A stretch of DNA of 64,000 nucleotides, from NCBI RefSeq assembly GCF_040954645.1, contig NC_092811.1:88713199-88777198 (forward strand), in the 5' to 3' direction. This DNA is from Diabrotica undecimpunctata. Lineage: Eukaryota > Arthropoda > Insecta > Coleoptera > Chrysomelidae. Positions 9,175-20,611 of the stretch are shown piece after piece; the first letter of the stretch is position 1, and each line of letters starts with the position of its first letter. Below the pieces are notes generated by a model, which worked only from the letters and a program-made list of their open reading frames with translations, searched no databases and was not told the origin of the DNA. The position numbers were made by a program, and so were the translations under genes.

Positions 9175-11479
9175 TTACAGTTTTAGTTTACAGTTTATGA
9201 TGTGTTGATGAAGTACATAAAAGATATCATTATTTCCTGAAAAAATAATACAATTTAGGTCTATTGGAAGGTTTATCTTGTAGTGAATTAAGTTTTTGTA
9301 TAGTTGATTAATGTTTACATTATTTATTGGACATTCAAGTAAAACATGTACTAATGTACCCATTTTACCACAACTACACATTGGATCGTCTGTAATTTTC
9401 ATTTTGTGCTTATAATAAGGTGTTAGTGCATGATTAGCACGTACTCGATTTATTGTGGCAACAAAGTTTCTGTTTGGTATTTTGTGAAACCATGGTTTTC
9501 TGGGAATTCTTTGCTGGTGTTTACAAAAGTTTGTTCCGGTTGTTGAAGCGTTGTGTAGGTTTTGCCACATCTCATTTATTTTGTTTCTTTGGTTTAAGAA
9601 TAGGTCGGACGGGGGTAGTTTAAGATTTAGTTCTTCTCCTGATGTTGGGGCTGTTTTTGCTAAGGTATCTACTATTTCATTACCTGTTATACCTGCGTGT
9701 CCCTTTACCCATAGATATATGACGACTTTATTCTTGATGTGTATCTCATTATGTAAATACAGGATATTTGCTTCAATATGATTAACTGATCTATTTATGT
9801 TTACTTTTTTAAGTTTATCTACTGCACTTTTGCTGTCCGTACATATTATGAATTTGTCGTGGTTAGAGCCGAGTATGTATTTCATAGCTTGCACAATTGC
9901 TGTTAATTCTGCAGTGTATATGGAAGCTTCCTTTGGCAGAATAAATTTTTTGTCAGTATTTTCTTCCACATGGTAAAAGGCACAGCTGGTATATTCTTTT
10001 GACTTTGATCCATCAGTGAATATAGAATCATAGTTTGGCCAGTATTTGTTTTTTGTTTCGTTAAACTTTGATTGATTGAAACTTGCTACTTCTTGACTTT
10101 CAAAATAATAGGTTCTAATTTCCTGTGAAAAAATTTGTTCTGGCGAGTAAATTAGAACCGGGGGGAGTTGGTTGGAATAAAGTATATCTGTAATGTCAAG
10201 TATTTCTGAGAAAGTTTCTACTATGAGGGGGGTTTTCTTGAAGTGCCAGTATCTATGGGTCAAAACTTGAACTGTTAGTGATTGTATACTATTGAGGTAA
10301 GAAGTTTTTTTGGAAATGGTTTTTATCACAAATTTTCTGCTCAATAGTTGTCTTCTTAGTTTAAGAGGAGGTTCCACAGCTTCAGCTTGCATAATATTTA
10401 TGGGTGTTGACTTAAGATATCCCAGGCAAACTCTTAAGCATTTATTTTGTTGTATCTCGATTTTATTTAGATGTGTATCTGCTGCTGTTCCATAGAGTTG
10501 ACTTCCATAATCCATTATTGATCGTACCATTGTTTTGTAGAAAAGTAAAGCCGTATTTGGATCTGCTCCCCACTTTGCCCTACAAAACGCTCTTAAAATA
10601 TTTATAGAATTACTTGTTTTTTTGATGATTTGGTGGATACAGTCCTTCCATAATAGTTTTCTATCTAGATGTAGGCCAAGATATTTTACAGAGTTGCTAA
10701 TACGGAGTTTATATTTTCCTATTGTTAATGGTCTTTGATAGTTGTTTCTATTTCTAGAGAAAATACATATATTGGTTTTGGACTCGGATATGGAAAGTCC
10801 CATGTTGTCTAGGCATTTTTGGATTTCTATAAATTCAGTGTTGATATTTTCTATACATTTGTCCTCTGATTTGTTACTGGTGTAAATAACAACATCATCG
10901 GCGTATTGAATAATTTTGGACTTACGTGATATAACATTTTCTATGTCCATTGTGTACAGGCTGTAGAGGATTGGGCTCAAGATACTACCTTGTGGTAATC
11001 CAGATCTACATATTCTTGATTCCGAAACTTCTTTATTTATCTTTAAGGAAACTGATCGACTAGAGTAAGCTGATTTTATGAAGTTGGCAAAGGAGGTTGG
11101 TAGACCAATATTGATAAGTTTCTCTTCTAGTATATTTATTTGAACATTATCATATGCTGAAGTGATATCCAAAAATGTAGCCAAAGTGTTGTATTTGTGT
11201 GTGAATCCTAGATAGATGTCATTTACTAGTATCGTTAGGGGTTCTAAGGAAGATCTTCCCTTTCTAAAAGCATATTGTGAGTCAGGTAATATTTTTTCAT
11301 TTTCTAGCCAATATTCAAGCCTGTTCTTTATCATTCTTTCCATGGTTTTAAATATACACGATGATAAAGCTATGGGTCTATATGAATCTGCATTTCCGTT
11401 CTGTTTTCCAGGTTTTTTGATAGGTACTACGATGTATTCTTTCCACATTGGTGGAAAAGGAATCTTTTTTATCCAAATC
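9175..11479 (-). CDS. LINE ORF2, C-terminal part: reverse transcriptase and RNase H
   Basis: The frame continues from the other half (LFNS joined to IWIKKIPFPPMWKE). RT motifs: VVPIKKPGKQNG, YRPIALSSC, FLDITSAYDNV, GLPQGSILSPILYSLY, and the catalytic box IQYADDVVIY. After a thumb region comes RNase H with its catalytic series FTDGSK, ASIYTAELTAIVQAM, ICTDSKSAVDKL and GHAGITGNEIVDTLAK. A Cys/His motif follows at the end: CSCGKMGTLVHVLLEC. RT followed by RNase H places it in an I/LOA-type clade rather than Jockey proper or RTE. No stop or frameshift. Confidence 0.9.
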
Positions 11480-11723
11480 TGTAACACTTGCCGTGCTACA
11501 ATAATATATACAAGGCCAGAATCGCTCGTTGTCGAAGAGAATTGGGCGTGAGTGACAAGTTGATGAATAGGCTCATCTACCGGAGATATTTGGGAATTAC
11601 AGAAGAATCCTTGAGTCGGCTACAGGTAGGTACTTGACAGATAGATGGGGCTATTAGTTTTATTAAAAAAAATATAATCGAAATATATAATGAGTTTCTT
11701 TTAAATCTTTTGAAACGGTTACA
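11480..11723 (-). repeat. 3' LTR of the nested LTR element
   Basis: 244 bp, TGTAAC...GTTACA ends forming short terminal inverted repeats. Differs from the other LTR only at 11690 (A here, T at 16674). Confidence 0.92.
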
Positions 11724-11737
11724 CAGCCCTCCCCACG
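11724..11737 (-). promoter_or_regulatory. Polypurine tract
   Basis: On the minus strand CGTGGGGAGGGCTG directly precedes the 3' LTR, the expected plus-strand DNA primer site. Confidence 0.75.
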
Positions 11738-12571
11738 ATTTCAACTGGGTACCAGCGTGGAATCGGACTAGGCATGGTGGCACACCATACTAACCTTTTC
11801 AAAAGTAGGAATAGATATACGGAGAGGTAAGACAAACAGAATGGACAAATATAGCTACAATCTGGATTCACAGAATCCTTCTTTCACAACTCACGTGGGA
11901 ACAACTCAAAGATTTCAGAACAAAGCGAAACAGAACGCATAGAAATGACTCAACTATAAAAATGTAAACAAAAAAAAATTGCATTCTCACTCTCAAAATG
12001 CATAGGGTATTTCACCTATAACCAATATCATGAACAAAGCGGAATAAAACAAAACATATCTACAAATCATTATTTGAGACCAAATGCTCGCATTCAATCG
12101 AAACAATATAATTAAGATATTATTATTTGAAATTTCATAAGTAATATAAAGCAAAACATACTAGTGTTGTCACCAAGATACAAAACAGATAATTTACTGC
12201 GTAGTCGTTATGAGACCTAACACAATAAAACACAAAAAAAATAATGTTATCGTTTGTTCGGAAGCGTAGAGTCTTTCATCTATGACTTAATCCACGAATA
12301 ACATAAGGTAATAACGCAGCGCGTCATTATAGACACATTTAGAAATACACAAATAAAAGGAAAGAGTTACTAATAGTTCAAAATTGGGTACATTAAAGTT
12401 CTACAAAGACAAGCCTTAATAAGTTTACTGGGAAAGGTAGACATCAGAATTTCTGTAAGACACATCTATATTTAGAAACAAAAAAAAGCTGATGTTTAGT
12501 TATTAGTATGACAACTAGAATTTGTGATAACTAACGTGTATCATCCGCCTATAATAGGGACAACATTGGTA

Positions 12572-12637
12572 GGTCAACTTCGGGTAGGGTCAACTTCGGG
12601 TAGGGTCAACTTCGGGTAGGGTCAACTTCGGGTAGGG
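12572..12637. repeat. 16-bp tandem repeat, about four copies
   Basis: Unit GGGTCAACTTCGGGTA repeated head to tail inside the LTR element, with near-perfect copies. Confidence 0.85.
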
Positions 12638-14115
12638 TCTAAATAATTCTAGATTACATAACTAAACAGGTATTGGAGAACTAAAAAAAGTTTCCTGACG
12701 CGGGAGGCTGTTATTCTAGATTTATTACTGAAATACAATTATGAACGGCTTATCATTCCGACGAGTCAACTAGCGGGAATCCGCTTACTTCATCCCTAGC
12801 CTTCCTCAGTGTCTGGCCATTCAGGATGTTAGACAGCAATAATCTTTTCAAACATTATTTTGGGGGGTTTCGAATAGAGAGTCGAAATTCGAAGATCTCC
12901 ACACTAAGAGTAAAACTTAGGCAAATGAACAGATACTATAATGAACTATCATTGGTAACTAGACAGAGGAATCTTGATATCTTTGGTATAGATACCAAAA
13001 AAATTACTTGGATTTATAAATCCGTAAAATAAGATAAATTGAATTTTGTATCCACTTGAAGACAACTAAAGGTATGTACAATTCATTGTAATATAAACTA
13101 CCATAAGCATAAAAATATCACATTCTACCAAGGCATTCTAAAAATAAAATGAGATTAAAGTTTGCAAACACCCTTAAAATCAATATAGGTTCTTGGTCGG
13201 GGTAGCACAAACTCAAGATCTCGATCAATACAAACTAGAGAGAGAATAATACCGAAGTAGAATAAGATAAATAAAAATAAAATTTATGTCGAAAAGAAAT
13301 ACGACATATATATATAGACATATTAAACACAATAAATGATCAATATTATAATAATAAAAAGTAAAACAGTTCAACGAACTGGGGTGCGAGCCAAACTGAG
13401 TTGCTCTGGAGATCGACGTGCGGAGTCTCCTACACTATTTCCAGAGGCTCGTCTCTTTGCGACAACATCTAAGATACACAAAATTATTAATTGGAATAGG
13501 GATAGGTCCACTAATCCACTTGACTATAGCAGGATGCTCCCTGACTAATAGTCAACACCACCGACATAAAACAAGGGTTGTCGAGACAGCTCAAAAAAAT
13601 TGAAACGTGTCAACTTCCTGAAGGGAAAGAAGTACTAGGGGACAGATTTGCCAAAGCAAAGTTGTATTCAATGTACTAAGTACTAGGGTATCAGTGCTGT
13701 ACTGACCCCACGCCAAAAAAAAATTGGAAAGGAAACGAATCCTCTCCAGGATAAAGTTCGCGTTAGCGCAACTCTTCCTGTACACGGGCCACGGAGGGGT
13801 TGAATAGTCGCTGGAGTAGGTAGCAAAGATTAAGTACACAAAGGCGTAAAGGGAATCAACTAAAAAATTAAAAATTAAGAATGGACTGAACATTTAAGAA
13901 GAAAGGTATTAAAATTTTAAGAAAACCGATTTATTCGGTTTCAGACAAATCTGAATTATCCGACGAAATACTGACAGGTTGATAAGCTTCTAGGTCTGAA
14001 TAAAACAAAAAAATAAACAAAAATCATGACATATTAACATGCAAAATCAAACTGGATGCTCGATTTGATGAATCGACATCAGGTACAGTTCGTTGGCTAT
14101 TAGGCACAACGACCA

Positions 14116-14289
14116 ATGGCAGATTTCTATAAACACGGCTCTAGCCTAACTAAAAGTGTGGAACAGACCAGTGTTAAAGTTTCTGGGAGCGAAAAGAGGG
14201 ATGCTTCCAGCTCAACAAAGGCGGGTGGCCAACTAAGTAGCTTTAGCAAAATTCGCTATGGTTATCCACTAGGTAGACAACCTAAATAG
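14116..14289 (+). CDS. Small hypothetical ORF antisense to the LTR element
   Basis: 57 codons from ATG 14116 to TAG 14287. It begins MADFYKHGSSLTKSVEQTSV and ends IRYGYPLGRQPK. Composition is balanced (Ser, Lys, Gly, Thr) and unlike the AT-driven noise around it. It runs opposite to the direction set by the primer site, so it would need its own promoter. No family recognised; chance is a real possibility. Confidence 0.2.
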   Translation: MADFYKHGSSLTKSVEQTSVKVSGSEKRDASSSTKAGGQLSSFSKIRYGYPLGRQPK

Positions 14290-16441
14290 CATCAAACAAT
14301 AATAAAGTTGACTATGACAGTCAAGCAATGAATGAATTTCCAACAACTGGTTGAAAATTGAACTAACGCAAAAGAAGAAAGACAGGATGGCCAATAGTTC
14401 CATAAGAATATCCTCTGGGATTGATCACAGCGAAAAATTTCCAACAAGGAGACTCCCAAAAGGACAAAAGAAGAAAATAAATCCAAACCGTTAATACACA
14501 ATCTTGGAGAAGAAGAAAGAAAAATGGGTATATGGCATACAAGCCACAATCGCTACACAAACAGTTCAGTCTAAGACTGATGTTTCCAAAAGAAACAAAA
14601 AAAGAATCGTAAGAGTCTTTCACGAAACAAAAACTTACGATAAGACTTAAAAGGAACGGAAGAATTATTACAATCTTCCCAAGAAATAGAAAAATATTAC
14701 AGTCCATCGTCAATAATGAAAAAATCATGATGTTGGATGTAACACACCACAACAATAAAAAAAAGGTTGAACAGTAAAACATTTTTGACACCTAATTGAA
14801 TCCAATATGGTCGTCATACAAATCACAAAGAAATGTTTACCATTCTTTAGCAGAACTCCAATAGAGTCAAAATAATATAAACTTTTAATTCTCAGTGGGT
14901 CATTTAACGGTAGTACCAGAACTATTTCAATTGTTAAACAAACGTGGTCTTAACGTCGACATAAAGATTAAAGATAAATTCACAATAGGCGGCAGCGGGT
15001 TGTTTCACCTCTGTATATACAAAGAGTCACAATAGACAACAGCAAACTACTTCAACCTCACTTGTACCATATCGTGAACACAAGATAATAAATGAAAGCT
15101 TTTGAGCCTTAGCCAAAAGTCTCAAAGCAAAAAGATATATGTGGTCTAATAAACTATTAGAACACCGCAAAAATGTCAACGACAAAAAAAAGAAAGCTGC
15201 TGGATATACCAGTAGTCTGACATCACACAAATAACTCAAGATACAATAATACAGGTCACGTGCCTGTACGTCCTACAGGACATCTCGAGAAAAAAAAGGT
15301 AAAACCACAAAATAAAAATAAGTTCCAGTACCAAAAACATACTTCTACTACATCTGACCACACAAAGACATAAAATTAACATAACAGAAGGAGAATAACA
15401 ATATTTCCGCTCTATATGCTCAACAAAGACGCCTTAGGCAGAGAGAAACGAAGTCATATCATTACTTCCTTATACATGCAAAACAAAAGAACCATGGACT
15501 GTAAAATATAGAAAGCATTTTCCTTTTCAGGAAATAAAATTTTCTTTTCAAAGTACGAAAAAGTTAAACTATGAAAAAATAAATTTTTAAAATAAACGAA
15601 AAACAAATTAAAAAGAAAATTTAACAGATAACAGATATTATATCAAAAACACCCAAAAAAGTATTCTGCAAAAATCCAGATAACACATTTTAAAATTACG
15701 TAGGTTGGGACAGCCTGTATATAGGTATAATTCCCGGCTGTTTGCCGCAAATAAAAACCATGAATCAAGGTTAAGAAATAAAATTCACTTAATTGATTTT
15801 TCAAATAACGAATGCTAAAAGCCATTTCGTTTATTTAAAATAAACACATTGAGGAATATAATTATTATGATTCCTATAAACAAAAAGACTGAACTGCAAA
15901 GAAAATGAATTGAGGACTAGAATATAAAATTAAAATGCTTGAACATATAAGCCCGAATAAATTCAAGCTAAACACTTCAAAGAGATAAACAAAATTCATT
16001 TTTCACTTATGGAATGTTTACATAGACGAGTCTGTAAATACACAAATTAATATCGTTCGCATTAAGAATACCGACAAAAAGAAATTAAGCAGTGAATGTT
16101 TACATCACATCATTCCAAATACGTTTTATTTTGATCTCAGAAAGTAGACGGAAATATTTCTACGTAATTTTACGAAGACTAAAAACGAATACATATAAAT
16201 ACTTTGCAAAAAATTCTAAAATAGTAGCAGTGTTGATTTAATGAAAAATTGGATAAAACAAATACGCAATTTAAACAAAAAAATGGTTCAAAACATACAG
16301 ACTTAATTAACCACATATACAGGGGGGTACAACACAACTAATAATATTGAAAAAAACTCTGAAGATACAGGAATATTCAAAAGCCCCACACGCTGGGCGA
16401 CATTTTGTAACGAAGGTACAAATGGAGCAAATCTAATACAT

Positions 16442-16459
16442 GCCCCACGTTGGGCGCCA
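16442..16459 (-). promoter_or_regulatory. Primer-binding site, tRNA-Lys type
   Basis: Minus strand TGGCGCCCAACGTGGGGC, four bases inside the 5' LTR. It is complementary to the 3' end of the classical tRNA-Lys1,2 including CCA, and it fixes the orientation of the element. Confidence 0.88.
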
Positions 16460-16463
16460 TTTA

Positions 16464-16707
16464 TGTAACACTTGCCGTGCTACAATAATATATACAAGGC
16501 CAGAATCGCTCGTTGTCGAAGAGAATTGGGCGTGAGTGACAAGTTGATGAATAGGCTCATCTACCGGAGATATTTGGGAATTACAGAAGAATCCTTGAGT
16601 CGGCTACAGGTAGGTACTTGACAGATAGATGGGGCTATTAGTTTTATTAAAAAAAATATAATCGAAATATATATTGAGTTTCTTTTAAATCTTTTGAAAC
16701 GGTTACA
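16464..16707 (-). repeat. 5' LTR of the nested LTR element
   Basis: 244 bp, same ends as the partner at 11480-11723; followed by the second copy of AATC and then the resumed LINE ORF2. Confidence 0.92.
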
Positions 16708-16711
16708 AATC

Positions 16712-18147
16712 GAATTGAACAATTCTAACAGGGCTTTCTTATGGCCTAAGGGCATTTTATGCAACATATTGTATGAAATGTTATCCGCCCCGGGAGATTT
16801 ATTATTTGTTGATTTAATGCATTGTTCGAGTTCCCATAATTGAAATAGTGATTGTAGAAAAGAAGTGTTTCTATTTACAGTAGCTATTTGTTGAGTAATG
16901 TTGTTTTCAACCCATGGGGGTGAGATTTTTGTGTGGAATTCATTTATCCAGTCTTCTTTGGGGTTTATTGGGGGTTTATTTACTTGTTTTCGGTTTTTAT
17001 ATCGGTTTACTTTGTTCCACACTTCTTTAATTGGTGTATTTTGATTTAGATTTTGGCAATAATTAATCCAGCTTTTTTTCTTAGTTTCTTTGAAAGTTTT
17101 TTTAGCTACTGCATCAAGTCTTTTATATTCTGTTAGATTATTAAGATTTGGAGCATGTGTGTAGGTTAAGTAAGCTTGTTTTCTTGCTTTAGCAGCTATG
17201 TTACAGGTTTCATTCCACCAGTCCTTCGAACAATGATTTCTATTTTGTGTGTTTGATTTTTGTAAGGGAATTGCTTTGTTGGCAGCTTTGTTAATATTGT
17301 CGATAATGCCCATTAGTGATGATTTTGGTTCTGTAGCTTCAAGTGTAGCGGTGTATACATCCCAATTAGCAGCCTTGAGTCTCCATATGTTATGTTTTGT
17401 CTGTTTAATTTGCACAAGCGGGCTATTTCTTCCAAATTGTATGTGTATTGGTAAGTGGTTAGAGCCATAAGGTTCTTCTAAAGTAGACCACGTAATTAGG
17501 TGCGTCAGATCCTGTGTACAGAGGGTCAAGTCTACAGCTGACTTCTTATTGTTTGCTAATGTAGGTGATCCGTCGTTCAAAATTACTAGGTTGCATTGTT
17601 CGATAGCTTCCAAAAGAGTCTTGCCATAGATATCGTCATATCCATCATTCCAAGCCAAACTATGTGCGTTAAAGTCGCCCCCAATTATGAATGGTTTTGG
17701 AATTTGTTCCAAAAAGTTGATCCACTGTTGTAATGATATTCTAGTTCTCGGTTTAATGTATACTGAAACGAAGTAAATTTTTTTTTGTATAAATGGAAAA
17801 TTAACCGAGATACAAGTATGCTCAAAGTTTATTGTAGTTGGAATTGAGACTTCTTGGTATATTAAGTCTGATTTTAATAAAATGGCTGAGCCGCCGTACC
17901 CGTCGTCCCGGTCACAGCGAATATTGTTGAGGCCTTTAAAATTATAATATTTTCCTGCTTTAAACCATGTTTCCGATAGAAGTGCAACGGAGTAGTTGCC
18001 CCTATCTAGTAGATATTCTAGGTTAGTTTTATTAGAAACTGCTGAACGGCAGTTCCATTGAAGAATATTTATTGAATGGTTGAGGTCTGAGAATGTGATG
18101 ACGTGTTTCCATTTATAGTTAATTTGACTAAGTTTTCGAGTTCTTCC
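16712..18147 (-). CDS. LINE ORF2, N-terminal part: APE endonuclease and start of RT
   Basis: The open frame begins after a TAA at 18150-18148. Endonuclease motifs in order: INILQWNCRSAVSN, VALLSETWF (catalytic Glu), GGDFNAHSLAWND, DLTLC, and SNHLPIHI (catalytic His). A linker with WWNETCNIAAKARKQAY follows, then KEVWNKVNRYKNRK, and the first RT block KSPGADNISYNMLHKMP, ending LLELFNS at the LTR insertion. I find no in-frame ATG for well over 100 codons, so initiation is probably by reinitiation at the ORF1 stop, a non-AUG codon or -1 frameshifting. Nicks target DNA for target-primed reverse transcription. Confidence 0.85.
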
Positions 18148-19607
18148 TTATTTATATTTATACTTTTTGTTACTAAAACTTTTGTGACAATTTCTATAAC
18201 TAATTCTAATATTGAATTTATCATGCTTAGGTCTGAAGGAGATGCAACTGAATTGTTATTAATATTTCCTTTATAGTTAATACTGTCTAATATTCCTCCC
18301 TTAGGTAATTGAGATCTAGGGGAAGCTATAATTTCATTATGCAAAATTAATGTTGGATCTGGACTATTTGGTCTCTGTCTTTTAAATGTTCTAGAATTTG
18401 TATTATTTGAATTATTGTAAAATATGTTATTTGTTGACATTTGGTTAATTGAATTTGATGGGAGCTGGGTGGGTGTATAATTATTGGGATTTAATGGAGG
18501 GAAAGTTTTGAGGCAGGAAATGTTTGTAGTTTGTTCCGTATTAATGGTTGTTGCTTTTGCATAGGAGTTCCTGGGAAACTGTCTGTTGGCGTCTTGATAA
18601 CTAATATTACTGGAAGACATAGCGTCTTTTACAAGTTTTTGACGTTGAAATTCCTGACACGCGCTCAAATTTGTAGTAAAATGATTCCCCGAACAACTAA
18701 AACATTTTGGAGTTATATCGGTCGTTTTACACTCTTTTGTGTTGTGTGATTCCTGACATTTTTCGCACCTAGCCCTGCTCTTACATTGTCCCCCTGTATG
18801 TCCAAATCTTAGACAATTAAAGCATAATAGCACCTTCTGTTTATATGGCTCGACTTCCTTTAGTACCTTGTTGATTGTTACATATTTTGGTAGTACCTGT
18901 GACCTAAAACTAACTACACATGTTTTTGTTGGAATATATTGGGTACCTTTTTCATCTACTTGCCTCCTATTTAATCTTTTGACTTGAATGACTTCAAATT
19001 TACAGTGTAAATCGTACATTTTGATTCTGTCTTTAACATACTCTACTGAAAATTCTGTGGAAATATCTCTTATTACGCCCTGTCTAACTACAAGAAACTT
19101 AGGAATGTATATGTCTAAATTATTTTTTGTAAATATTGCTTCATTTTTTTTAGATATGATATAGTTGGCCGATTTATAATCTTTAAATTTTATACGTATT
19201 TTATTTCTCCCTACTGCGTCAATGCTCACAATTTTTTCATCAATTTCTTTAAAATTTGTGATAATAATGTCACCTATCCTTAAAGCGTTTAACCTGCCTT
19301 TAAAATCGGGTGAATTATTTTCCAAATACACGTAATGAGGTCCCAAGTCGTTTTGTCGGTAAAGAAATTCCTCCCTTTTTGTTCCTACTTCTTTGTTTAT
19401 GGTATTTGTTATTGAAGTGTGTACATTAGCAAAGTCATTATCGATAATGGGTTTATTATTAACAAGTTTTGTGGTACTTATCTGTATAACCGGAACCAGA
19501 TTTTGAAATCCTAACAGCTCCTCGTTTGAAGATGATGCATGTTCTGTATCCATTTGGGTTTCTAAAACATTGTTATCGGAGGCATCGCCTCCGCTAACTG
19601 CACTCAT
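18069..19607 (-). CDS. LINE ORF1 (Gag-like, three zinc knuckles)
   Basis: 512 residues, ATG at 19607. The N-terminal 60 residues are low-complexity and acidic, followed by an RNA-binding-like alpha/beta region (about 95-250; motifs IIISKKNEAIF-like and SVEYVKDRIKMYDLHCKFEV). Then come three Cys/His knuckles at about 262-316: CFNCLRFGHTGGQC, CEKCQESHNTKEC and CFSCSGNHFTTNLSAC. The tail is Asn/Ser-rich. The family protein packages LINE RNA into the ribonucleoprotein particle. The last 79 nt overlap ORF2, which lies in the -1 frame. The frame is intact. Confidence 0.88.
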   Translation of the reverse strand: MSAVSGGDASDNNVLETQMDTEHASSSNEELLGFQNLVPVIQISTTKLVNNKPIIDNDFANVHTSITNTINKEVGTKREEFLYRQNDLGPHYVYLENNSPDFKGRLNALRIGDIIITNFKEIDEKIVSIDAVGRNKIRIKFKDYKSANYIISKKNEAIFTKNNLDIYIPKFLVVRQGVIRDISTEFSVEYVKDRIKMYDLHCKFEVIQVKRLNRRQVDEKGTQYIPTKTCVVSFRSQVLPKYVTINKVLKEVEPYKQKVLLCFNCLRFGHTGGQCKSRARCEKCQESHNTKECKTTDITPKCFSCSGNHFTTNLSACQEFQRQKLVKDAMSSSNISYQDANRQFPRNSYAKATTINTEQTTNISCLKTFPPLNPNNYTPTQLPSNSINQMSTNNIFYNNSNNTNSRTFKRQRPNSPDPTLILHNEIIASPRSQLPKGGILDSINYKGNINNNSVASPSDLSMINSILELVIEIVTKVLVTKSININKEELENLVKLTINGNTSSHSQTSTIQ

Positions 19608-19690
19608 AAGTTTTTAATGTCTTTCCGAATTTCGCTTTTTTATTTGGTGTAATTAATTTACTTTTAAAGTTCACGAAATATTTATTTATA

Positions 19691-20029
19691 TAGCTAATTT
19701 ATAAACACCGGTTTTAAAAACAAGCTTCTTTCTTACGCACGTCTAACTACCACGACGAATGAAAGCTGACTGATTTTAAATGTTAACATGCATTTTATTA
19801 AATGTACAGTTTCATCAACAATAATGTTATTTTAATATTCAATTTTATTTATGTGTATAATCTTTTAATTTCTGTAAGTATTGTAAATCTAAGTGTACGT
19901 CAGTGTTTTTGAAATGTTTGTTTTTTACAGTTACTCCCGATGAAGCTATTAAATAAATGGCGAAATATTGAGCTTTAGAAAAAACAAAGATTTTTTTTTA
20001 ATATAGACCACATACCCGATATTTCCAAC

Positions 20030-20030
<1 letters not shown>
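19691..20030. other. AT-rich flank with a Penelope-like 3' motif
   Basis: Around 19930-19975 the sequence CTCCCGATGAAGCTATTAAA followed by ATGGCGAAATATTGAGC resembles the 3' UTR of Penelope-like elements. Related blocks are at 58380-58440 (minus) and 63625-63690 (plus). Nothing else seen. Confidence 0.4.
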
Positions 20031-20105
<75 letters not shown>

Positions 20106-20123
20106 ATATATATTATATATATA

Positions 20124-20174
<51 letters not shown>
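20031..20174. repeat. (TA)n microsatellite
   Basis: About 144 bp of TA dinucleotides with a few TATTATA interruptions. Confidence 0.95.
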
Positions 20175-20175
<1 letters not shown>

Positions 20176-20600
20176 CTATCAAAGGAGAAAGACAGTATTT
20201 TAGAAATCAAAATGGCTGATGGTTTTTATATTTTTTCCCTTTTTACTGTTAATTAGAGTGGCTATAAACCAAACGGTACACACACAAAAACAAACCAAAT
20301 CTTTCTTCCAACTTCTCTTCTTCCCAAAAAAAAACAAAATTTAATATTCTCAAAAAAAAATTCCAGCATATCCCTGGCCGCCTACTTGTTTAAACCCACA
20401 TGAGAAGTAATGTGGTCATTACAGGTCATTACCGGTCAGAGCAAGAGTCTCGAATCGGAAGAAGCATATATATAGTTTTCCTAAAATGCCGCCTGGACTC
20501 GCTGCTTAATACCAACTTAGAAATTAAAAATTACTAAGAGATATCTAATGAATATTAATTTTAAGATTTTATTTAAAAGTGGGGATTATTGAAGTGACGG
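20175..20600. other. Gap, no gene recognised
   Basis: A/C-rich with runs of A. It may hold the left part of the piggyBac relic that follows. Confidence 0.35.
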
Positions 20601-20611
20601 ACTCGTTAGAA

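Larger units (their letters stand above)
11480..16707 (-). mobile_element. Non-autonomous LTR retrotransposon (LARD-like), nested in the LINE
   Basis: 5,228 bp bounded by two 244-bp LTRs and a 4-bp target duplication AATC (11476-11479 and 16708-16711). Orientation is minus: the primer-binding site lies next to the right LTR and a purine tract next to the left. The 4.74-kb interior shows no gag, protease, RT or integrase motif in any frame, and its sense strand is T-rich, unlike coding LTR elements, which tend to be A-rich. It must have been moved by proteins supplied in trans. LTR identity of 243/244 marks it as very recent. Confidence 0.88.
9067..19690 (-). mobile_element. I-type non-LTR retrotransposon, interrupted by an LTR element
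   Basis: Minus-strand LINE. An approximate 5' leader lies above 19607, followed by ORF1 (19607-18069), ORF2 (18147-16712 and 11479-9175), a short 3' UTR and a poly(A) tail (T-rich on plus) up to about 9066. Removing 11480-16711, that is the LTR element and one AATC copy, restores one ORF2 of 1,246 codons and a total length near 5.4 kb, typical of I-clade elements. Both frames are free of stops, so it was probably functional until the insertion. The 5' end is not sharply defined. Confidence 0.8.

Noticed and set aside
11577..11783. 68-codon minus-strand frame
   Set aside because: It lies in the LTR and its start overlaps the polypurine tract; the same residues appear at the other LTR, so it is repeat-derived.
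14292..14791. Overlapping hydrophobic minus-strand frames (85 and 142 codons) in the LTR element
   Set aside because: They read through a T-rich strand, giving artificial Phe/Leu/Ser-rich membrane-like sequence; no start context or homology.
17712..17712. Start of an independent 383-residue protein in the endonuclease
   Set aside because: The codon is TTG and the frame is open far upstream; the C-terminal tail of that reading is LTR sequence, not LINE.
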